64,000 nucleotides of DNA from Janthinobacterium sp. J1-1 (lineage in GTDB: Bacteria > Pseudomonadota > Gammaproteobacteria > Burkholderiales > Burkholderiaceae_D). The stretch spans positions 6,200,001 through 6,264,000 of the forward strand of contig NZ_CP132339.1 of NCBI RefSeq assembly GCF_030944405.1. Reading direction: 5' to 3'. Positions 1 to 8,718 of this stretch are shown one piece after another (within the stretch, counting starts at the first letter, position 1; each line of letters begins with the position of its first letter). The notes below the pieces were generated by a model. That model saw only the letters and a list, made by a program, of their open reading frames with translations. It did not search any database and had not been told where the DNA came from. The translations under genes and the position numbers were made by a program.

Positions 1-1
1 C

Positions 2-157
2 AACGAGCGCAACCAGAGCTGCTCGAAAAAGGACGGCACGGGTTTCTATGTGAACCTCGATTGCGCCACCAATACCACCATCCAGCGCGCGCAATTCCTG
101 CAGGACCGCTTCCGCGAGTGTTCGAGCTCGGGCTGCCAGAACAGCAAGCTGCAGTAA
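2..157 (+). CDS. C-terminal fragment of an unknown protein (cut by window start)
   Basis: An open frame enters the window and ends at TAA 155-157. The visible 51 residues are polar and hold four cysteines (CSKK, DCAT, ECSSSGC), which suggests a disulfide-bearing extracytoplasmic or secreted protein, but no family is recognised. It converges on the CYTH/CHAD gene with a 12 bp gap. The N-terminus lies outside the window, so a signal peptide cannot be judged. Confidence 0.5.
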   Translation, partial: NERNQSCSKKDGTGFYVNLDCATNTTIQRAQFLQDRFRECSSSGCQNSKLQ

Positions 158-169
158 TCCCGCTCCAGT

Positions 170-1720
170 TCAACCTGGCAGGCGCGCCGCCTTGAAGCGC
201 CGCCAGGCCTGCCGCATGCCGCGCGCATCGGCCAGTCGTTCGTGGGCGCGCGCCGCCAGGTAGCCGCGCACGAACGACGCTGGCGCCTGCAGCGTCGACT
301 GCTCTTCGGCCAATTGCCGCAGCAAGCCGTCGGCCACCTGCAAGTCATTCAAGCCACCCAGCACATCCTGCAAGCCCGACAATGGTTTGACATACGCACG
401 CACCTTGCCGTCGCTGAACAACGAGGCAAAGAACTCGGCCGCGTAGCGCGTCTTCTTGGCGGCGATCCTGATCTGATGGCGTTCATCGGGCGTGCCGCTG
501 AGCAGCAGCTTGCCGCGCTTGCGCAGGCGGCGCTGGCGCTGGCGCAAGGCCTGTTTTGCAAAGCGCGGCAAGGGTTGCTCCAGTGCCCGGCGCTGACGCG
601 GCGTGCTGCCCTCGCGCCAGCCACACGTGAGCAGCCAGCGCTGCAGGCCCAGCATCAGCCGCGTGTAGCGCACATCGGCCAGCGCTTCGGCCGCCTGCGC
701 GTGGGCGGCGCGGGCTTCCTCGCGCGCGGCCTCGCTCAAGGGCGCCAGGGTGTCGGCATCGACCTCGCCCTCGCAAGGCGCCAGGGTGTCCAGGACCAGC
801 ACATCCCAGTCGCGCGCGGCGCCCAGCTTGGCCACCAGCCAGTCCAGGTCGGCCTGCAGGTCTTCGGGCAAGGCCAGCAGTGGCTTGAACAGCGACAAGA
901 CCGAGCGCAGCCGGCGCAAGCCGACGCGCATCTGGTGCAGGCTTTCCACATCCTCGCTGCTTGCCACGCCGTCCTGGTTGGCGCTGACCTGTTCCAGGCA
1001 ATTGGCGGCGATGGCCAGGAAACCCTGCTGCACCGACAGCTTGTCTTTCAATATCAAAGGCTGCGCCTTGACGGCTTTCACCGGCAAGCCGGCGGCGAGG
1101 CGATAGCCGCGTTCGGCCTTGCTGGCCTGGCCTATCCACAGCGGCACCTCTTGCAGCAGCGCCAGCGCGATGTCGAACAGGGCGGCCTGGCGGCCCGCCT
1201 TCAGTTCCAGTTCCACCTCGCTGACCGGCACGCTGCGCATGCTGTCTGCGCTGCCGTGTTCGATCACGCCCTGGTCCAGCACGCACTCGACCAGGTCGCC
1301 CTGCGGCGTGGCCAGTTGCCACACCGTGCGCTCGATGCGCGTGCCAAACACCGTTTGCAGATTGGCGCGGACGGCGTCCTGGCGCAGCAGCGCGCGCACC
1401 GGCTGCTTGCCTTTGATCAGCGCGTCGAGCGCGTCGAGGTCCGGCGCCGCTCCCGCCACTGCACTCTCCCATTCGTAACGGCTGTGCAGGCCGCCGCGCA
1501 CGCTGCCGCCCGCCTTCAGGGTCTGCACCCAGGCGCCATCGATGTGGCGCACGCGCAGGCCGGCCTGATGGCGGCACAGCTGCAGGTCGGGCGTATCGAC
1601 ATACACGTCGTGCATGGCCAGCAGCACCGGTTCCTGGGTCGCATGGTGCGCCAGCAAGGGATGCTCGCGCAGCCGCGCGGCATGCTGCGGATCGAGCAGG
1701 AGTTTGAGTTCGACTTCCAT
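170..1720 (-). CDS. CYTH and CHAD domain protein (inorganic triphosphatase type)
   Basis: The protein has 516 aa. The N-terminal CYTH domain (about 1-200) opens with the ExExK signature MEVELK that binds triphosphate and metal. The C-terminal CHAD domain (about 220-500) is helical and rich in Arg, Lys and His, with the LHQMRVGLRRLRS and HQIRIAAKKTRYAAEF motifs. This is the E. coli YgiF architecture, an inorganic triphosphatase; CHAD domains bind polyphosphate. Start: ATG at 1720 has CGGAG 8 nt upstream. An in-frame ATG 11 codons upstream (MILFPSPEHA) would also place that site inside the gene and is less likely. The gene diverges from the aldo-keto reductase gene. Confidence 0.9.
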   Translation of the reverse strand: MEVELKLLLDPQHAARLREHPLLAHHATQEPVLLAMHDVYVDTPDLQLCRHQAGLRVRHIDGAWVQTLKAGGSVRGGLHSRYEWESAVAGAAPDLDALDALIKGKQPVRALLRQDAVRANLQTVFGTRIERTVWQLATPQGDLVECVLDQGVIEHGSADSMRSVPVSEVELELKAGRQAALFDIALALLQEVPLWIGQASKAERGYRLAAGLPVKAVKAQPLILKDKLSVQQGFLAIAANCLEQVSANQDGVASSEDVESLHQMRVGLRRLRSVLSLFKPLLALPEDLQADLDWLVAKLGAARDWDVLVLDTLAPCEGEVDADTLAPLSEAAREEARAAHAQAAEALADVRYTRLMLGLQRWLLTCGWREGSTPRQRRALEQPLPRFAKQALRQRQRRLRKRGKLLLSGTPDERHQIRIAAKKTRYAAEFFASLFSDGKVRAYVKPLSGLQDVLGGLNDLQVADGLLRQLAEEQSTLQAPASFVRGYLAARAHERLADARGMRQAWRRFKAARLPG

Positions 1721-1825
1721 GGCGTGCTCCGGGGACGGGAAAAGAATCATTGTAAGGCTGGCGACGCCTGCGCACGCTTGCCGGATTTGCGCGAGAATAA
1801 GCGCTTCACCACCAGAGGAGACACC

Positions 1826-2866
1826 ATGACCTATCACGCCGCCGAGAACCGCTATGAACAGATGCAATATCGCACCTGCGGGCGCAGCGGACTGAAACTG
1901 CCGCTGCTGTCGCTGGGCCTGTGGCACAACTTCGGCGACAGCACCAGCCTGGCCGTGCAGCGCGACATGCTGCGCACGGCGTTTGACCTGGGCATTACCC
2001 ATTTCGACCTGGCCAACAATTACGGCCCGCCGTATGGCAGCGCGGAAAGCAATTTCGGCAAGCTGCTGCGCGACGATTTTCTGCCGTACCGCGATGAGCT
2101 GATCATTTCCACCAAGGCCGGCTGGGACATGTGGCCCGGCCCGTATGGCCAGGGCGGCGGCTCGCGCAAATACGTGCTGGCCAGCCTGGACCAGAGCCTG
2201 AAGCGCCTGGGCCTGGACTATGTCGACATCTTTTATTCGCACCGCTACGACGCCGACACGCCGCTGGAAGAAACCATGGGCGCGCTGGCCACCGCCGTAC
2301 AGCAGGGCAAGGCGCTGTATGTGGGCCTGTCCTCGTATTCGCCGCAGAAGACGGCCGAAGCGGCGGCCTTGCTGCGCGACTGGAAAGTACCGTGTTTGAT
2401 CCACCAGCCGTCGTACAACATGCTCAACCGCTGGATCGAGGACGACGGCCTGCTCGACACGCTTGAACAGGAAGGCATGGGCTGCATCACCTTCACGGCG
2501 CTGGCGCAAGGCCTGCTGAGCGACAAATACCTGGACGGCGTGCCGCAGGATGCGCGCATCAACCGCCCCGGCGGCGGCTCGATGACCAAGGAACACCTGA
2601 GCGCGGAAAACCTGGCCAGGGTGCGCGGCCTGAACCAGATCGCCGCCGCACGCGGCCAGAGCCTGGCGCAGATGGCGCTGGCCTGGGTGCTGCGCGACCC
2701 GCGCGTGACCACCACCCTGATCGGCGCGAGCAGCAGCGCGCAGATCCGCGAAAACGTGGCGGCGCTGCAGCAGCTGGGCTTTACGGAAGAAGAGCTGCGC
2801 GCCATCGATGTGCAGGCGCGCGAGGGGCATATCAATCTGTGGGAGGGGCCGTCAAAGGCCAAATAA
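1826..2866 (+). CDS. mgrA: L-glyceraldehyde 3-phosphate reductase, aldo-keto reductase
   Basis: 346 aa, the same length as E. coli YghZ/Gpr, and closely similar along its whole length (QMQYR.CG.SGL, HFDLANNYGPP.GSAE, IISTKAG.DMWPGPYG, FYSHR). It is an NADPH-dependent reductase of the TIM-barrel AKR fold. The catalytic tetrad can be read: Asp in HFDLANN, Tyr in NNYGPP, Lys in STKAG, His in YSHR. It would reduce toxic L-glyceraldehyde 3-phosphate or related small aldehydes in the cytoplasm. AGAGGAG lies 5 nt before ATG 1826. A hairpin terminator follows. Confidence 0.93.
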   Translation: MTYHAAENRYEQMQYRTCGRSGLKLPLLSLGLWHNFGDSTSLAVQRDMLRTAFDLGITHFDLANNYGPPYGSAESNFGKLLRDDFLPYRDELIISTKAGWDMWPGPYGQGGGSRKYVLASLDQSLKRLGLDYVDIFYSHRYDADTPLEETMGALATAVQQGKALYVGLSSYSPQKTAEAAALLRDWKVPCLIHQPSYNMLNRWIEDDGLLDTLEQEGMGCITFTALAQGLLSDKYLDGVPQDARINRPGGGSMTKEHLSAENLARVRGLNQIAAARGQSLAQMALAWVLRDPRVTTTLIGASSSAQIRENVAALQQLGFTEEELRAIDVQAREGHINLWEGPSKAK

Positions 2867-2889
2867 AGAAGTAACGCAGTAACGCAGTG

Positions 2890-2924
2890 AAAAAAATGGG
2901 CGCCGAATCGGCGCCCATTTTTTT
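2890..2924. terminator. Bidirectional intrinsic terminator
   Basis: Perfect 9-bp stem (ATGGGCGCC 2896-2904, GGCGCCCAT 2910-2918) with a GAATC loop, an A-run before and a T-run after it. It sits between the convergent mgrA and the small membrane protein gene and can end both transcripts. Its downstream T-run reaches the stop codon of the minus-strand gene. Confidence 0.88.
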
Positions 2925-3234
2925 ACGATCCCAGATGCACCAGCGCATGGCCCACATGCTGCCACCAGTGCTCGCGCGACTTGATCTGCTTCAGGCAAGC
3001 CGTGTCGATTTCAGTCGGAAACACGCGGTCCTGGCAGGCTTTTGTCTGCAGGGCGTAGCGCTGGTTTTCCGCCGCCGCCAGGGCCAGCACCAGCCAGATG
3101 GCCAGCGCACATAGCAGGATCAGCAAGCTCCACGGCAAATGATTGGTGGTACTTTTTTCGCCAAAAAATTCGCGCGGCCGCGTCTCGCGGTACATCGACA
3201 TCAAGTCTTTTTGTTTGTCTTGCGTCATTTGCAT
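2923..3234 (-). CDS. Small single-span membrane protein, paralogue of 10417-10623
   Basis: 103 aa. A polar N-terminus (about 45 aa) precedes one strong membrane segment (LLILLCALAIWLVLALAAA). A conserved tail follows: ENQRYALQTKAC, a second Cys, then SREHWWQHVGHALVH. The same tail pattern occurs in the protein at 10417-10623, so the two are members of one unnamed family. Start ATG 3234 has AGGGA 5 nt upstream; a second ATG at 3228 is possible. The function is unknown. The two cysteines and the HWWQH motif at the far side of the membrane segment suggest a periplasm-facing tail, but orientation is a guess. Confidence 0.7.
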   Translation of the reverse strand: MQMTQDKQKDLMSMYRETRPREFFGEKSTTNHLPWSLLILLCALAIWLVLALAAAENQRYALQTKACQDRVFPTEIDTACLKQIKSREHWWQHVGHALVHLGS

Positions 3235-3319
3235 GTGCTTCCCTGGTGTGCTGTGCCGGCCGGCACCAGCCACCATTTTACGCTGCCCGCAGGGCGCCGC
3301 GCAAAATGGTCACACGGTG

Positions 3320-3637
3320 TCAGACAGGGTGGTCCAGCTCTTCGTCGCCTTCGACGTCGTCGATGGAGCGGCCGGGCACCATGCGCTCGATGTGATCGAC
3401 ATCGATATCGCCGCCGTCGGGCGCCGCGTTTTCAGGTTCCACGCCGGCCCGTTCGCCGGTGCCGGCGGCATCGCTGTCGCTGTCCAGGCTTTCCTGGTCC
3501 TGGCCCGGAATGCCCTGCACATCGCTGCCGCTGTCGGAATTGTCGCTGGGGCCCAGTGCGCCCTTGCCATGGCCCGTGCCAAGCACGCGGTCCGGCAGGC
3601 CGGGCAGGTTGTCTGGATCGAGGCTGCTTGCGCTCAT
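3320..3637 (-). CDS. Small acidic, probably disordered protein of unknown function
   Basis: 105 aa, rich in Asp, Glu, Ser, Gly and Pro, with no membrane segment or cysteine. It carries the pattern SSLDPDN..PDRVLG.GHG..ALGPSDNSDSGSD, which I recognise from short hypothetical proteins common in beta- and gammaproteobacteria. AGGAG lies 6 nt before ATG 3637, which supports real translation. No function is known to me. The gene stands alone, divergent from the DUF4148 gene. Confidence 0.75.
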   Translation of the reverse strand: MSASSLDPDNLPGLPDRVLGTGHGKGALGPSDNSDSGSDVQGIPGQDQESLDSDSDAAGTGERAGVEPENAAPDGGDIDVDHIERMVPGRSIDDVEGDEELDHPV

Positions 3638-3725
3638 GCTGTTCTCCTGTTAATAAAATATTACTGTACTCCGCCTGCGGCAACCATGTCGCACGGCTGC
3701 GGTGCACACTATTTGAAAATAATAC

Positions 3726-3754
3726 TTCACAAATGTACTATTCATTGCTATAGT
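3726..3754 (+). promoter_or_regulatory. Predicted sigma70 promoter for the DUF4148 gene
   Basis: TTCACA (3726-3731), a 17-nt spacer and TATAGT (3749-3754), each hexamer one base from consensus, in the divergent 253-bp intergenic region. The only downstream plus-strand gene is the DUF4148 protein at 3891. Confidence 0.6.
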
Positions 3755-3890
3755 TCATTCAAGTAAGCACGCTTCTGATCCAGAAACATGTTTCATCGGC
3801 AGCAAGGCGCCACCCGCGCCCTGCCGCCGAACCGACCGGTACGTGGCGATCCGGCCCATCCACCCAGCCATGCCCAAACAGGAGTTCATC

Positions 3891-4202
3891 ATGCAAGCCA
3901 AATCACTCGCAGCAGTATTGCTGGCCGTCGCCGCCTCGTCGGCTTTTGCCCAAAGCGCAGCGCCAGCCGCCAGCACCCAACTGACACGCGCCGACGTCAC
4001 GGCCGAATATATCCGTGCTCGCAACGCCGGCGAAATCGCCACCAGCGAAGCCGACTATCCTAAAACCCCTGCCACCGCCGCCAGCACCGTGACGCGCGAA
4101 CAGGTCATGAACGAGTTCTACGCCGCCCGCAAGGCTGGCCAGATCCCGCAGACGGAAGCCGATTTCGATATCGCGCAGACGCGTCACCATGTCGTCAAAT
4201 AA
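3891..4202 (+). CDS. DUF4148 domain-containing secreted protein
   Basis: 103 aa with a clear signal peptide (MQAKSLAAVLLAVAASSAFAQ). The mature part contains two copies of a short unit, LTRADVTAEYIRARNAGEIATSEADY and VTREQVMNEFYAARKAGQIPQTEADF, typical of DUF4148 proteins, which are abundant in Burkholderiales and have no known function. CAGGAG stands 6 nt before ATG 3891; the longer frame from 3843 would bury the signal peptide and is rejected. Confidence 0.85.
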   Translation: MQAKSLAAVLLAVAASSAFAQSAAPAASTQLTRADVTAEYIRARNAGEIATSEADYPKTPATAASTVTREQVMNEFYAARKAGQIPQTEADFDIAQTRHHVVK

Positions 4203-4326
4203 AAACCAGTCAGCCGGTTTTTAGCACTACCCCGTTGCGGCGCAGCATGGCCAGGCCACTCCTGGCAAGCTCACCGCGGCGAGCTTTATTACATTGTTTA
4301 CCGATTACTTTCCGTGGAGTTCCCGC

Positions 4327-5736
4327 ATGTCATTGTCCCGCCGTCTGCTGGCCGCCAGCCTGGCCCTTGCCCTTGGCGCTTGCGCCGACATGGGCCATAT
4401 CGCGCCGCAAGCGGTGCTGGCGGACGCGCACGTTCTCGATGGCGGCAGGACGAATGAGGCGGCCAGCGCCGCCATAGACTGGCCGCGCGCCGAATGGTGG
4501 CAAGCGCTGCGGGACCCGCAGCTGGACCGCCTGATGCAGCAGGCGCTGGCCGACAGCCCCACCCTGCGCGGCGCCCAGGCGCGCGTGCGCCAGGCCGAAG
4601 CGCTGGCCGGCGCGGCCGAGGACAAGACCCGGCCACAGGCGGACGCCAGCGTGTCGATCAACCGCGAACTGTATTCGCAGCATGGCAGTACGCCGGCCCC
4701 GCTGGCCGGCAACTATGCCTGGCGCAACCAGGCCACCGTCACCGCCTCCTATGACCTGGACCTGTGGGGCCGCAACCGCGCCGCGCTGGCCGCCGCCCTG
4801 GGCGACGTGCAACTGGCCTCGGCCGAATCGCAGATGGCCCGCCTCGCCCTGGAAACAGCCCTGGTGCGCACCTATATCCAGCTGTCGTACGAATTCACCT
4901 TGCAGGACGTGATACAAAACAGCCTGGCGCAGCGCGCGCGCATTCTCGACATTACCAAGCGCCGCCGCCAGGCCGGCATCGGCACCGAGATCGACGTGGC
5001 GCAGATCGAAACCACCCTGCCGGCCGGCCTGCGCCAGCTGGAGCAGGCCAATGAATCGCTGGCCCTGCTGCGCAACCAGCTGGCGGCGCTGTCGGGCAAG
5101 GGCCCGTCGGCCGGTAGCGCGCTCACGCGCCCGGTGCTGCGGCTGGATCACCCGCTGGCGATACCCGCGGCCCTGCCGGCCGACCTGATCGGCCGCCGTC
5201 CCGATATCGCCGCCCAGCGCTGGCGGGTGGAAGCGGCCGCCAAGCGCATCGACGCGGCCAAGGCCGAGTTTTATCCGAACGTCAACCTGGTGGCGTTTGC
5301 CGGTTTCCAGGCCTTCGGTTTCAGCCATTTCCTGGACGCCAATTCGCAGGTGCGCGGCGCCTCGCCGGCGCTGAGCCTGCCGATCTTTGCCGGCGCCCGT
5401 CTGCGCGCCCAGCTGGGCAGCCAGACGGCCGTGTATGACGGCGCCGTCGAGCAGTACAACGCCACCGTGATCAACGCCATGGCGGACGTCGCCAACGCCG
5501 TGACGAAAGCGCAGTCGCTGCAAAAGCAGCACGCCTTGACGCAGCAGGCGCTGGCCACGGCGCAGCGCGCGCGCGACCTGGCCGAACAGGCCTACAAGGC
5601 CGGCATGAGCGACGCCATCAACATGCTCAACACGCAAGTGGCGCTGCTGGCGGAACAACAGCAGCAGGCACAGAACGGCGCCAGCGAACTCGACCTCTAT
5701 GTTTCCCTGATGAATGCACTCGGAGGCGGAATTTAG
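4327..5736 (+). CDS. NodT-family outer-membrane efflux lipoprotein
   Basis: 469 aa. A lipoprotein signal ends in LGAC (acylated Cys19). Two OEP/TolC-type repeats follow, with landmarks YDLDLWGRNRAAL and PADLIGRRPDIAAQRWRVEAA, typical of the NodT/CmeC subfamily. It should form a trimeric beta-barrel and periplasmic helical tunnel as the outer-membrane exit of a tripartite pump. The downstream MarR, FUSC, DUF1656 and HlyD genes supply regulator, inner-membrane pump and adaptor. Start ATG 4327 has GGAG 7 nt upstream; the frame start at 4294 would disrupt the signal peptide. Confidence 0.92.
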   Translation: MSLSRRLLAASLALALGACADMGHIAPQAVLADAHVLDGGRTNEAASAAIDWPRAEWWQALRDPQLDRLMQQALADSPTLRGAQARVRQAEALAGAAEDKTRPQADASVSINRELYSQHGSTPAPLAGNYAWRNQATVTASYDLDLWGRNRAALAAALGDVQLASAESQMARLALETALVRTYIQLSYEFTLQDVIQNSLAQRARILDITKRRRQAGIGTEIDVAQIETTLPAGLRQLEQANESLALLRNQLAALSGKGPSAGSALTRPVLRLDHPLAIPAALPADLIGRRPDIAAQRWRVEAAAKRIDAAKAEFYPNVNLVAFAGFQAFGFSHFLDANSQVRGASPALSLPIFAGARLRAQLGSQTAVYDGAVEQYNATVINAMADVANAVTKAQSLQKQHALTQQALATAQRARDLAEQAYKAGMSDAINMLNTQVALLAEQQQQAQNGASELDLYVSLMNALGGGI

Positions 5737-5822
5737 GCCAAAGGAGCGTGACTCAAAGATTCGCGTTGCCATAAGACTACAAGATACAATCAGCGCTTTA
5801 TTCATACGCAAAGGAACACGAC

Positions 5823-6329
5823 ATGACAGCATTTGATGCCACCTCGAAGCGGCTGCAACATATCCGCACGCGCATGCCGGCGTTCCCCCTGGAACTGATG
5901 CGCCTGCTGCGCATGACGTATCACATCCAGAAAGGCATGAAGGACCTGACCAATGCGGCGTTGAGAAAGCATGACCTGGTCGATGCCAGCTACATGGTGC
6001 TGGCCGTGCTGTACGGCACGGAAGACGAAACGTCGAGCGCCGCCGTGCTGGGCATGGCCTGCCATGAAAAGCCGGCCAACCTGACGCGCGTGTGCAATGA
6101 CCTGGAAACGCGCGGGCTGATCCACCGTGGCACGCGCCCCGGCGACCGTCGCTCGGTGATGATTTCGCTGACCGACCAGGGCCGCGCCCTGATCGAGACG
6201 GCGCTGCCGGACGTGTATGCGGAAACCTCGACGCTGTATGAAGGCTTTACCGAAGAAGAGCTGCAAGTGCTCGACAAGCTGTACGTGCGCCAGTTGCGCA
6301 ACCTGAACAATATCAACAACCCTGCCTGA
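5823..6329 (+). CDS. MarR-family transcriptional regulator of the efflux operon
   Basis: 168 aa with the winged-helix core of MarR proteins (about 50-140): KPANLTRVCNDLETRGLIHRGTRPGDRRSVMISLTDQGRAL, where the DRRS wing motif is diagnostic. It lies 86 bp after the NodT gene and 13 bp before the FUSC gene, so it is probably the ligand-responsive repressor of this export operon, by analogy with regulators of aromatic-acid pumps. AAGGA lies before ATG 5823. The ligand is unknown; hydroxylated aromatic acids fit the AaeAB relationship. Confidence 0.9.
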   Translation: MTAFDATSKRLQHIRTRMPAFPLELMRLLRMTYHIQKGMKDLTNAALRKHDLVDASYMVLAVLYGTEDETSSAAVLGMACHEKPANLTRVCNDLETRGLIHRGTRPGDRRSVMISLTDQGRALIETALPDVYAETSTLYEGFTEEELQVLDKLYVRQLRNLNNINNPA

Positions 6330-6342
6330 GTTCCTTTTATCG

Positions 6343-8490
6343 ATGACGCCAGCCACAGCACCTTTGCATACAGGCCCCCTGCCGCGGGCCGCACGTTGGC
6401 TGGCGCAAGCGCTGCAGGACTGGCGCGTGACCGAAGGCGAACGCTGGATCTATGTCGCCAAGACCCTCACGGCCGCCTTCTGCGCGCTGTGGCTGGCCTA
6501 CCGCCTGGGCCTCGATTCGCCCAGCACGGCCATGACCACCACCATTATCCTGGCCCTGCCCAGCAGCGGCATGGTGCTGGAAAAAAGCTTTTACCGCCTG
6601 TGCGGCACCCTTCTCGGCTGCACCGCCGCGCTGTGCCTGATCGGCTTTTTCCCGCAGCAGCCGGTGCTGCTGTTCGCCGGCCTGGCGCTGTGGGTGGGCC
6701 TGTGCACCAGCGGCGCCGCGCTGCACCGCAACGCCCAGTCCTATGTGTATGTGCTGTCCGGCTATACCGCCTGCATGATCGTGCTGCCCGCCATCGAGCA
6801 GCCGATGCAGGTGTTCGCGCTGGCCGTCACGCGCGTGGCGGAAGTGAGCCTGGGCATCATCTGTTCGGCGGTGGTCTCCAGCGTGCTGCTGCCGCGCCAC
6901 CAGGGCACGCAGGTGATGCGCTCGGTGGAAGCGCGCTACGCCAAATTCCTCGGCTTCTGCCAGGACGTGCTGCAGCAAAAACTGTCGGCCTCCGAGGTCG
7001 AAGTGACGCATCTGCGCTTCGCGGCCGACGTCGCCGCGCTGGAACTGGGCCGCTCGGCCGCCCTGTTCGAAGTGAGCGACGCCGTCAGCCATGTGCGCGC
7101 GCAAAACCGCAAGCTGCACGCGTTTAACAGCACCTTCATGACGGCGCTGACCACCTTCTATACCTTTCACCGCCTGTTCGAGCGCCTGCAGCGCGACGGC
7201 CAGACCCGGGTCGTCGAGGCCTGCGCGCCGCTGTTCGACATCATCGCCGAAGCGCTGCGCTCGCGCCCGTCGCAGGACTCGCTCGACACCATGCAGCTGC
7301 ACCTGCAGGCGGCGCTGGCGCAGGCCCGTGCGCAGATCGACGGCGCGGATGTCGAACACGTGCAGCGCATCGATTTCGACACCGTCTGCGAACTGCTGGA
7401 ACGCTTCGCGCGCGACATGAGCCGCTTCCATGAAGTCTATTTCAGCCTGGCGCACGACACGCCGCTGGATGTCAGCGCGCCGCAGGCCTATGCGCCGAAA
7501 ACCCCGCCGGCGCTGGTGATCGCAAGCGGCGCGCGCGCCGCCATCAGCCTGGCCCTGCTGGCGCTGGGCGCGTATTTCCTGGCCTGGCCGTATGCCAGCA
7601 CGGCCATGCTGATGGCGGCCGTGTTCTGCGCGCTGGCCTCGTCGGTGCCGCGCCCGATCGCGATGATACGGCAGGTGCTGACGGGCTTCCTGATCGCCAT
7701 GCCGCTGGCGCTGGTGTGCGTATATTTCGTGCTGGTGCACGGCGACGGCTTTCCGATGCTGGTGCTGAGCTTTGCGCCCTTCCTGGCGGTCGGCCTGTAC
7801 CTGATGAGCAATCCGGCCAAGCTGGGCATCGGCCTGGGCGTGGGCACCTTCATGACGCAGATGGCGCCGACCAACCTGATGCACGTCGACGGCGCCGCCT
7901 TTCTCAATACCGGCATGGCGCTGATCGTCGGCCTGATGCTGGCAGGCGTGGTATTTGCCGTGATCCTGCCCGAGCACACCATGGGCCACAAGGACCATGT
8001 GGGGCCGGCCCTGTGGCGCGAGACGCTGCGCGCCTGCACCGCGCGCCTGGCGCAAGGGTCCGCCAACAAGCACCGCTACGACAACCGCATGCGCGACCTG
8101 CTCAGCCAACTCAATGCGGCGGCCGGCCCGGCGCCGGGGGCAGAGGCGCGCGCCGTGGTGCGCCAGGCCCTGACCCTGCTGGAAATCGGTCACTCGGTGA
8201 TCGAAGTGCGCGAACTGGTCGCCACGTCCAGGGCGCCCGGCGTCGCCACCCAGGCGCTGGGCCGCTGCGTGGACGGTATCGCCGCCTGGCTGCGCACGCG
8301 CGGCGATGTCGAACTGCAGGCGGCGATTGCCGCCACCCTGCGGGCCGGCGCCTGCGTGCGTGAAGCGCAGCTCGGCGCCGGCGCCGAACGTGCGCTGCGG
8401 CTGCAGACGGCGCTGGCCGACCTGCATTCCCTGTACACATCCTTGCTCGACCATATGGCGCCTGCCGCCGGAGACTCCCATGCCGCGTGA
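6343..8490 (+). CDS. FUSC-family (AaeB-like) aromatic acid exporter, inner membrane
   Basis: 715 aa. Two blocks of membrane helices (about 40-180 and 390-545) flank a soluble helical region, as in AaeB/YdhK-type FUSC proteins that export p-hydroxybenzoate and related aromatic acids. A second soluble domain forms the C-terminus. It is 13 bp from marR, and its last 11 bp overlap the DUF1656 gene, so translation is probably coupled. No good ribosome-binding site precedes ATG 6343, in line with coupling to marR. Substrate assignment is by family only. Confidence 0.88.
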   Translation: MTPATAPLHTGPLPRAARWLAQALQDWRVTEGERWIYVAKTLTAAFCALWLAYRLGLDSPSTAMTTTIILALPSSGMVLEKSFYRLCGTLLGCTAALCLIGFFPQQPVLLFAGLALWVGLCTSGAALHRNAQSYVYVLSGYTACMIVLPAIEQPMQVFALAVTRVAEVSLGIICSAVVSSVLLPRHQGTQVMRSVEARYAKFLGFCQDVLQQKLSASEVEVTHLRFAADVAALELGRSAALFEVSDAVSHVRAQNRKLHAFNSTFMTALTTFYTFHRLFERLQRDGQTRVVEACAPLFDIIAEALRSRPSQDSLDTMQLHLQAALAQARAQIDGADVEHVQRIDFDTVCELLERFARDMSRFHEVYFSLAHDTPLDVSAPQAYAPKTPPALVIASGARAAISLALLALGAYFLAWPYASTAMLMAAVFCALASSVPRPIAMIRQVLTGFLIAMPLALVCVYFVLVHGDGFPMLVLSFAPFLAVGLYLMSNPAKLGIGLGVGTFMTQMAPTNLMHVDGAAFLNTGMALIVGLMLAGVVFAVILPEHTMGHKDHVGPALWRETLRACTARLAQGSANKHRYDNRMRDLLSQLNAAAGPAPGAEARAVVRQALTLLEIGHSVIEVRELVATSRAPGVATQALGRCVDGIAAWLRTRGDVELQAAIAATLRAGACVREAQLGAGAERALRLQTALADLHSLYTSLLDHMAPAAGDSHAA

Positions 8491-8680
8491 ATTCGCCCTG
8501 TTCGGGGTATTGCTGCCCACCCTGCTGCCCCTGTTCATCCTCAGCATCGCGCTGCAGACCGCGCTGGACCGCGTGTTCGGCTGGCTCGGCGTGTACCGGA
8601 TGGTCTGGCATCCGTCGCTGGCGCGGCTGTGCATCTTTGTCGCCATCTTCGGCGCGCTGTCCCTGTCGCTCTACAAATAA
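8480..8680 (+). CDS. DUF1656 (AaeX-like) small membrane protein
   Basis: 66 aa, with two membrane segments around residues 8-28 and 46-63. MPREFALFGVLLP matches the start of DUF1656/AaeX proteins, which always accompany AaeA/AaeB-type pumps. It starts within the last codons of the FUSC gene (11-bp overlap), with CCGGAG 5 nt upstream of ATG 8480. Its role is probably assembly or stability of the pump; no biochemical activity is known. Confidence 0.9.
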   Translation: MPREFALFGVLLPTLLPLFILSIALQTALDRVFGWLGVYRMVWHPSLARLCIFVAIFGALSLSLYK

Positions 8681-8718
8681 AAAAAACCGTTCAACCTGAT
8701 CAAGGAAGGGATACCGCG

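Noticed and set aside
1721..2830. Open frame on the minus strand that extends the CYTH/CHAD protein by about 370 residues
   Set aside because: It is antisense to the well-supported aldo-keto reductase, and the CYTH family start with ExExK at residues 2-6 fits ATG 1720 with its ribosome-binding site.
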